Below, in pieces: positions 58,418 through 64,000 of a DNA stretch of 64,000 nucleotides (its first letter is position 1; every line of letters starts with the position of its first letter). Source of the stretch: Cornus controversa (lineage: Eukaryota; Streptophyta; Magnoliopsida; Cornales; Cornaceae). Below the pieces are notes generated by a model. That model was not told the DNA's origin. It made no database searches and saw only the letters and a program-made list of their open reading frames with translations. Location: positions 40,440,755 through 40,504,754 of the forward strand of contig CM048853.1 in the NCBI GenBank assembly GCA_026545225.1, in the 5' to 3' direction. Both the position numbers and the translations under genes were made by a program.

Positions 58418-61400
58418 GCAGAATTTTATTTATAAAAAATTTGGTAATAGATCAATAACACCAAGTTGTTACCCAAACTCCAACCTGTGACTGGATTAGG
58501 AACTCAAGGAAGGGGAAGAAAAGTGCTACTACTTATTATTAGATGGTTCTGCCACCTACTACTTTGTTGGTGTTTAACTTTGTGTTTTTTTTTTTTTTGG
58601 GTTCATGATATGGCTTTCCTCTTGGATACAAATTTACCTTTTATCAGGAAAAAAAAAAAAAAAAAACATTTTAACGCTTCACAAGATTAATATGTGATCT
58701 TGATAACTGAAAAATGTAATAACCTATATATTGACAGGCATGGAGTGAAGCAACCAAGGAATCCATGGTCGGATGGTCCACGTTACATCACACAGTGTCC
58801 AATAGAGGCTGGCACAAATTTCACCTACAAGATCATATTTTCTACTGAGGAAGGAACCCTCTGGTGGCATGCCCATAGTGACTGGACTCAAAGTAGTGTG
58901 CATGGTGCCATCATCGTCTTGCCTGCCCAAGGAACAACTTATCCATTTCCAAAACCTGATTCAGAAGAAGTCATAGTACTCGGTACAATCAATTAAACAT
59001 CACAAATTGATTCATGAAAAAAAAAAACTCCATATATATACAATCTATTTTTCATTAGGTCCACAAACAATAGAAAATCAAAATCAATTATGTATCGAGT
59101 GTTTCTTTTCTAGAAGTAGTAAAAAAGAAAGTAGATATAAATTTAGACAAAAACAAAGTAAGATTAAGAATTCTTTGGAACCCATAATTTCTGATATATA
59201 TATATATGTTCTCATAATATATTTGTCATTTTTATCCATCTTTTCTCATTTGCAGCATCTTGGTATGAAGGAGACGTGAATGAAGAACTTCATGAGGATC
59301 TTCAAGTGGGTTCACTCTTACCAGAAGCAGATGCATATGTCACTAATGGCCAACCAGGACCATTCTTTGATTGCTCTAGTGGTATGGTTTGTTAAAAATT
59401 TCACTAATTACCCCTTCTTTAATTATTAAAACCGGAGCTCCCAAAATTATAAAAAATAGAACTTTCTGGGTCCATCCCCTGCTCCTGGCCAAACATAACA
59501 TAACATAAAATATGAGCAATGCTACACGTCATGATAATATTTCATGAATTTTTATCTTAGAATGATGTGACAAATAAATGGTACTGGCCAAACATAACAT
59601 AACATAAAAGTATGAGTAATGCTACACGTCATGATAATATTTCATGAATTTTTATCTTAAAATGATGTGACAAATAAATGGTAAGTTAGTATTGGTGGAA
59701 TTCCTCCCATGCACAGAATGTCAATAGTATTATCACTTGCTACATCATTCATGAAGGCAATTCATGATAAAATTTCATAACGTTTAGTATTTCCCTAAAA
59801 AGTATTTAGCTACAAAATCTAATTATATTTTAGTCCATTATGTTTGCAGATACAACATACCGTTTCTTTGTAGATTATGGCAAGACCTATCTTCTCCGCA
59901 TTATCAATGCAGCAGTGAACTCTGAACTCTTCTTTGGGGTGGCTGATCATAATGTCACAGTGGTTGGAATGGATGGGACCTACCTCAAACCTGTGAACAC
60001 CGCATTTGTGGTATTATCACCGGGACAAACCATGAATGTTCTACTCACAGCAAATCGGCCACTTGGTCACTATTACATGGCGGCTCGGCAATTTGTCACT
60101 ATTGGTCAAGCTGATGTAGAAAATGCTACTTCAGGGATTATTGAGTATAGAGGAAACTATACTCCTCCATCTGTACCTCTCTTTCCATCCAACCTTCCAG
60201 ACCATGGAGATATTGCCATGGCCAACCAATTTTTGTTAAGCCTGAGAAGCTTAGCAAGTGAAGAACATCCAATAAATGTACCACTAAACATAACTACCCA
60301 CATGTTTATAGATCTTGCTGAGAAAGAGATTGCTTGTCCAAATGCTTCATGCCAATCATTGGATGGAAATCGGGTTAGTTATGCATTGAATAACATAACA
60401 TTTCAAAACCCTTCTACAGATATACTGCTTGCCTACTACAGGTATACCTTAATTTCTCTCTTTGGTGCCAAAAGTTATGCTATATATATATATATATATA
60501 TAACTTTTGGTATCTATATATATATATATATGTTCTCCTTTTAGATTATTTTCTTTCTTCATGTAAGGTATAGTTTAAAGTAAAATATGGACTCATGATT
60601 CACGCACAACTCTAATGTTGTGGAATGGAATGTTCATTTCAATCATTCATTTGTTTGGTATAAATTTTAAGATTGAAATGAACAATTCATTTCATAACTA
60701 AACTTATGAAAGGTCATTCAATTTCCAAGATTAAAAAAAAAATTGATGTTCCCAATAGGCCCTTCACCACATCGCCACCTTCACTGCTTTCCACCATCTT
60801 AACCTCCACTGCCTTCCACCACTACCACCACCATTGCCGCCTTCCACCACCACAACCATTACCACCACCACCTACACCACTACCGCCTTCCACCACCACC
60901 ACCATCACCTTGACTTCCTTCCACCACCACCACCTACACCATTATTGTCTTCCACCACCACCATTGCCGCAACCTTCCACCTCCTCCATTGCCTTCTACC
61001 AGCATCATCGTCTTCCACCTCCACCATATACACCATTGTTGATTTCCACCATTACCGCCTTCCGCCACTTCCACCACTGTCACTGCTACTGCCTTCCACG
61101 TACCACTACCACTGCTGTTACGTGTCATCTTCCACCACCGCCACTTCCACCAACACCACTATTTCTTTTAAAACAATTATAGAAGAATGTTATTTTGTTA
61201 CTTCAATTTATTTATCACAGAGAGAGGTATTTTAGATAATTCAATTTGAACTTCATTTCATTCCTACATATTTTTCATTTTTGCGACCAAAAAATAGAAT
61301 AAGAATGATTATTCCATTCCATTCTTATTCCATTGTTACTTTCATTTCATTTCATTCATGCATACCAAACGTAGCATAACTGATTTTATGTGAGTGAGAG

Positions 61401-62934
61401 CTGACTTCATGATGACACCGGGGTATCAATGACATCATCATGACGTCTGTCCCACCTACATGAAAAGTTGAGGTTGTACAACTGTGGGACAATAAATCAA
61501 ATAATTTTTTTTCTGGTAAGTATAAAAAAAAATTATTTTCCTAAAAGATATGTAGAAACAATCATGATTAGTTTAGGGTTAATTGAACCATGTCGAAGAT
61601 GAAAAGTTAGGGCATTTAGCATATGCAATATGGTGGCCTCATAGGAGTATATAAATGAATAGAGATGCTTAATTTTTGGACTCTTGAAATCTATGAGACT
61701 CTAATTGTGATGTTTGCGTTTTGCGGAAAACTCTTTAGAGGAGAGGATTTAGTCCATACTAACCCTTTTACCAGAAAAAAAATTATTGAATTTCAAATCT
61801 TAATTGTTCTCACATTTTCAAAATAAATGCAAATATTATGCCAAAATATGGTTGTTGCTACTAATATTTGTTTGGAATTTATTCTTTATTCAATCAAGCT
61901 AGATTAATTCACTTTTGGGTCTGATGCCTTTATGCAGGAATATTAGTGGGATCTACACTACAGATTTTCCCAACCAAACGCCTGTTTTTTACAACTTTAC
62001 AGGCTCACATTGGGCTGCCTATAAAACACCAACCATAGGGACCAAGGTGAAGGTACTAAATTATAATGAGAGAGTTGAGATAGTTTTCCAAGGGACAGAC
62101 GTGATGGAAGGAGCAGCGAATCACCCTATGCATTTACATGGCTATAGCTTCTACGTAGTTGGAACAGGAGCTGGGAATTTCAACAATGAGACCGATCCAA
62201 AATCATATAATCTTGTTGATCCACCTGAATTGAATACAGTTCGAGCTCCTAAATTGGGATGGGTCGCAGTCAGGTTCCAAGCTAATAATCCAGGTATGTT
62301 CTTGGTAAAAAAAAGTAGGAGTCGTGACACAACGTCCAAAAGTCGGACACATCCGACTTGATTTATGTGAGTGCGGGGACAACGTCATTCTCTACTCACA
62401 TAAAAGTGTGGTCCGACTGTTAGACTATATATCATTTTTTTATTATAAAATTAATCGTTTATCATGGCTTGTGAACCAGGATCGATCAGGTATTGAATGC
62501 CTGGGAGTATGGGTAACATAACAGTCCCGATCAATGATAAATCTCCATTTCCTATTATTAGGGGAAATGGAGATACTTCGACGGGGGTATTACATAGTAG
62601 GAACTCCCGGGATATTAAAAAAAATTCCTTGAAACTAGGTCAAGCAAACTATGGCCTTTGGTGTGAAAACTTGCTTGAAAATTATAAAGGTGACATATAT
62701 ACAACTTATTTGCTGTTAACAATGGATGATTAATTTTTGTCAGGAGTGTGGCTATGGCACTGTCATTTGACAAAACATCTCAGTTGGGGCATGAAAACTG
62801 TGTTTATAGTGAAAAATGGAGAAACTCCTGAGACAAGCATGCTTGATCCCCCTTCTTCCATGCCTCGATGCACTGACTCATTCATAAATTATATCCAAGA
62901 ATTCAAGGATTCAGGTGGAATGTCCGCTAATTAA
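57905..62934 (+). CDS. Laccase (multicopper oxidase), seven exons, apparently intact
   Basis: Exons: 57905-57997, 58130-58281, 58738-58982, 59256-59381, 59850-60441, 61938-62293, 62744-62934. All GT-AG, phases agree, total 584 residues; the 152- and 245-nt exons are the usual plant laccase sizes. A signal peptide ends near residue 22, so the enzyme is secreted to the wall, where laccases oxidise phenolics such as monolignols or flavonoids using O2. Copper ligands present: HWHG (81-84, split by intron 2), WWHAHSDW (His126, His128), HPMHLHG (465-471) and HCHLTKHLSWGM (Cys528, His533, axial Met538). Axial Met suggests a lower redox potential. The ASWYEGDV and VFIVKNG stretches suggest the LAC14/LAC15 side of the family; this is tentative. 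Introns hold microsatellites, a MITE and inverted repeats. Confidence 0.92.
58270..58425. repeat. Triplicated splice donor plus (CT)n, (C)n and (CA)n tracts
   Basis: The exon 2 end CACTTCACTG/gttcac is followed by two more near-copies of the same junction (potential donors after 58316 and 58349), separated by (CT)n. Then come about 20 C residues, (CT)n and (CA)n. Only the first donor keeps the reading frame. Confidence 0.88.
59485..59683. repeat. 99-bp tandem duplication in laccase intron 4
   Basis: ctggccaaacataacataac begins at 59485 and again at 59584, each followed by the left part of the MITE. The duplication therefore took in the flank and the first half of the MITE after its insertion. 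Confidence 0.85.
59614..59795. mobile_element. Mutator-type MITE, second copy
   Basis: 182 bp, same family and size as 15049-15229. The left end is GAGTAATGCTACACGTCATG and the right end, inverted, is GGGAAATACTAAACGTTATG. Flanking TAAAAGTAT before and TAAAAAGTAT after are a near-perfect target duplication. It lies in laccase intron 4. Confidence 0.78.
60478..60532. repeat. (TA)n tracts in laccase intron 5
   Basis: Two TA runs separated by taacttttggtatc, close to the splice donor at 60442. Confidence 0.9.
60760..61160. repeat. (CCA/CCG/CTT)-rich trinucleotide tract in laccase intron 5
   Basis: About 400 bp of imperfect ccaccaccacc- and gccttccaccacc-type repeats. The long proline/threonine/histidine-rich reading frames here on both strands are by-products of the repeat. 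It is flanked by attccattcc-type sequence in both orientations (near 60620 and 61310), possibly a host MITE. Confidence 0.85.
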
Positions 62935-63452
62935 GTATGATTTTTGTAGGTTATGCTAGATTCTATTTACATATATAAATCATTTCTTAGACTTGGGCAC
63001 AATATTTTTGACCTTTTGCATTGAATGATTTAATAGATGTAGACGAGAGACATTGTTATGTATTATTATTGTTGTGTCATTAATAAGCATTCAAGAATGG
63101 AGATGGAAGTTACGTTAAAAATGTCTAAAACATTTTTCTCCATGATGTTCAATCACAATCAAGAAGAGGTATATGAGACTTTAGAGAACTCAGAAATAGG
63201 TTGGTGGAGCCTTAGGAGGCCAACTTTCTGGACTTCTTTGGAGGACAAACCAAGACTAAACATATACTATATCATTGGAAAACAACCTCTTTAAAAGTGT
63301 GTATGTACTCCAACTTCAACCTACAAATTTTTTCCCTCATTAAAGCAAGTACAAAACCATAAGACAAAGTCGGTCCAAACCTTCTAATACTAATTAATTT
63401 ATGAATCGACTGAGAGTCTAGGCTCATATGGTCCATTTTTTCAAGCACAATT
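62935..63452. other. 3' flank of the laccase gene
   Basis: Probable 3'-UTR to about 63100; no further gene recognised. Confidence 0.45.
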
Positions 63453-63701
63453 TGTAGTAACCCTTGTGGACGGGTGTGAGTGGGCGGGTGCATAGACAGA
63501 CACTGGGCTGAGCTACCACACTGACAGGGTACAGGGTGCTCAATCCCACATCGCCTGGGTGTGGAAAAGGGGATGTGCTTATATGTAGTATGTTCTCTTC
63601 AAATGGTATGAGGCCTTTTGGGGTAAACCCAAGAGCAAAACCGTGCGGGCTCAGGCCCAAAGCGGACAATATCATACCATGTGTTGGAGCGGGGTATTAC
63701 A
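63453..63701 (+). mobile_element. Solo LTR of the TRIM family seen at 839-1171 (fossil)
   Basis: 249 bp from TGTAGTAACCCTTGTGGACG to GGGGTATTACA, flanked by the 5-bp direct repeat CAATT (63448-63452 and 63702-63706). It matches both terminal repeats of the element at 839-1171 and is longer than either, so it is probably close to the full LTR. A single LTR with a target duplication means recombination between the two LTRs removed the interior. Confidence 0.9.
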
Positions 63702-63706
63702 CAATT

Positions 63707-64000
63707 CAAGTCGGTTTCACCTATGCTCTTGAAGAAAAGATTTTTGTTAAGAAGCTGTCAATGAAGCCCAATTTTGCCAGGCCCATCTCCCTAGTGCCTG
63801 AACACAGTTCGGGTCAACCCGGTGTTTATTTTCCTTCAACAGAGGTCAAAGAGTGGAGTCATCTGAAACAGTGACAGACCCACAATTTTTTTGAGGAAAA
63901 AATAAAAATTGAATATAATTTATTTTTAGATAAAATAATAAATATAAAAATATAATTTTAATTGGTAATATTTACAAAAACGAGAGAGATGATAACTATC
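63707..64000. other. Window end, nothing recognised
   Basis: AT-rich towards the edge; no supported gene or element. Confidence 0.4.

Noticed and set aside
60706-61235. Long Pro/Thr/His/Ser-rich reading frames on both strands
   Set aside because: They are translations of an intronic trinucleotide-type repeat inside the laccase gene.
62480-62735. Copia-type gag fragment in laccase intron 6 (frame with ANYGLWCENLLENY)
   Set aside because: Short, isolated resemblance without neighbouring retroelement parts.
1-64000. CRISPR arrays, bacterial operons, rRNA genes
   Set aside because: The window is plant nuclear DNA; no such structures were seen, and the tandem arrays present are minisatellites of retroelement origin.

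Overview
This is a window of nuclear DNA from a flowering plant, almost certainly a eudicot. The evidence is AT-rich intergenic DNA, GT-AG introns, plant-only gene families (SBT subtilase, plastid m-type thioredoxin, tandem-domain DJ-1, DUF1685, plant laccase) and a dense load of plant repeat types (TRIMs, Tat-type and other Ty3/gypsy fossils, hAT/PIF/Mutator-type MITEs, a tRNA-derived SINE). I cannot name the species.

Layout. 1-2480 is a decayed partial copy of a gene lying further right, carrying a later TRIM insertion. 2481-6190 has no intact gene and includes a PIF/Harbinger-like remnant and a perfect hairpin. 6195-6351 holds relics of a subtilase 3' end, next to an intact intronless subtilase gene (6385-8703, minus). 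9799-11406 (minus) is an intact NYN/LOTUS RNase-like gene with two 5'-UTR introns reaching about 14250. 18080-28531 (minus) is a two-exon plastid thioredoxin m3 gene whose single visible intron is about 9.9 kb and is filled with repeats. 31349-36567 (plus) is an eight-exon plastid DJ1C-type gene. 38713-46458 is a Tat-lineage Ty3/gypsy fossil with an antisense extra reading frame. 47159-48608 is a TTA-flanked MITE with another element nested in it. 49168-49734 (plus) is a two-exon DUF1685 gene. 50560-53900 is a decayed gypsy fossil on the minus strand. 57905-62934 (plus) is a seven-exon laccase with all copper-binding motifs. The window closes with a solo LTR of the TRIM family seen near its left end.

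The genes are not an operon or an evident pathway. Two products are predicted plastid proteins (thioredoxin m3, DJ1C), two are secreted (subtilase, laccase), one is a probable RNA-processing protein, and one is of unknown function. From memory, the order NYN gene - TRX m3 - DUF1685 resembles the Arabidopsis stretch At2g15560/At2g15570/At2g15590, so part of this may be conserved microsynteny expanded by repeats.

The most notable observations are: a DJ1C-type protein that keeps both catalytic cysteines, unlike the Arabidopsis protein; the repeat-swollen thioredoxin intron; a triplicated splice donor inside the laccase HWHG motif; TRIM insertions with clean target-site duplications, one with its empty site preserved in a paralogous copy; and an antisense reading frame in the Tat fossil. 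Exon boundaries were worked out by eye from splice signals, reading phase and family knowledge; no alignment or expression data were available.
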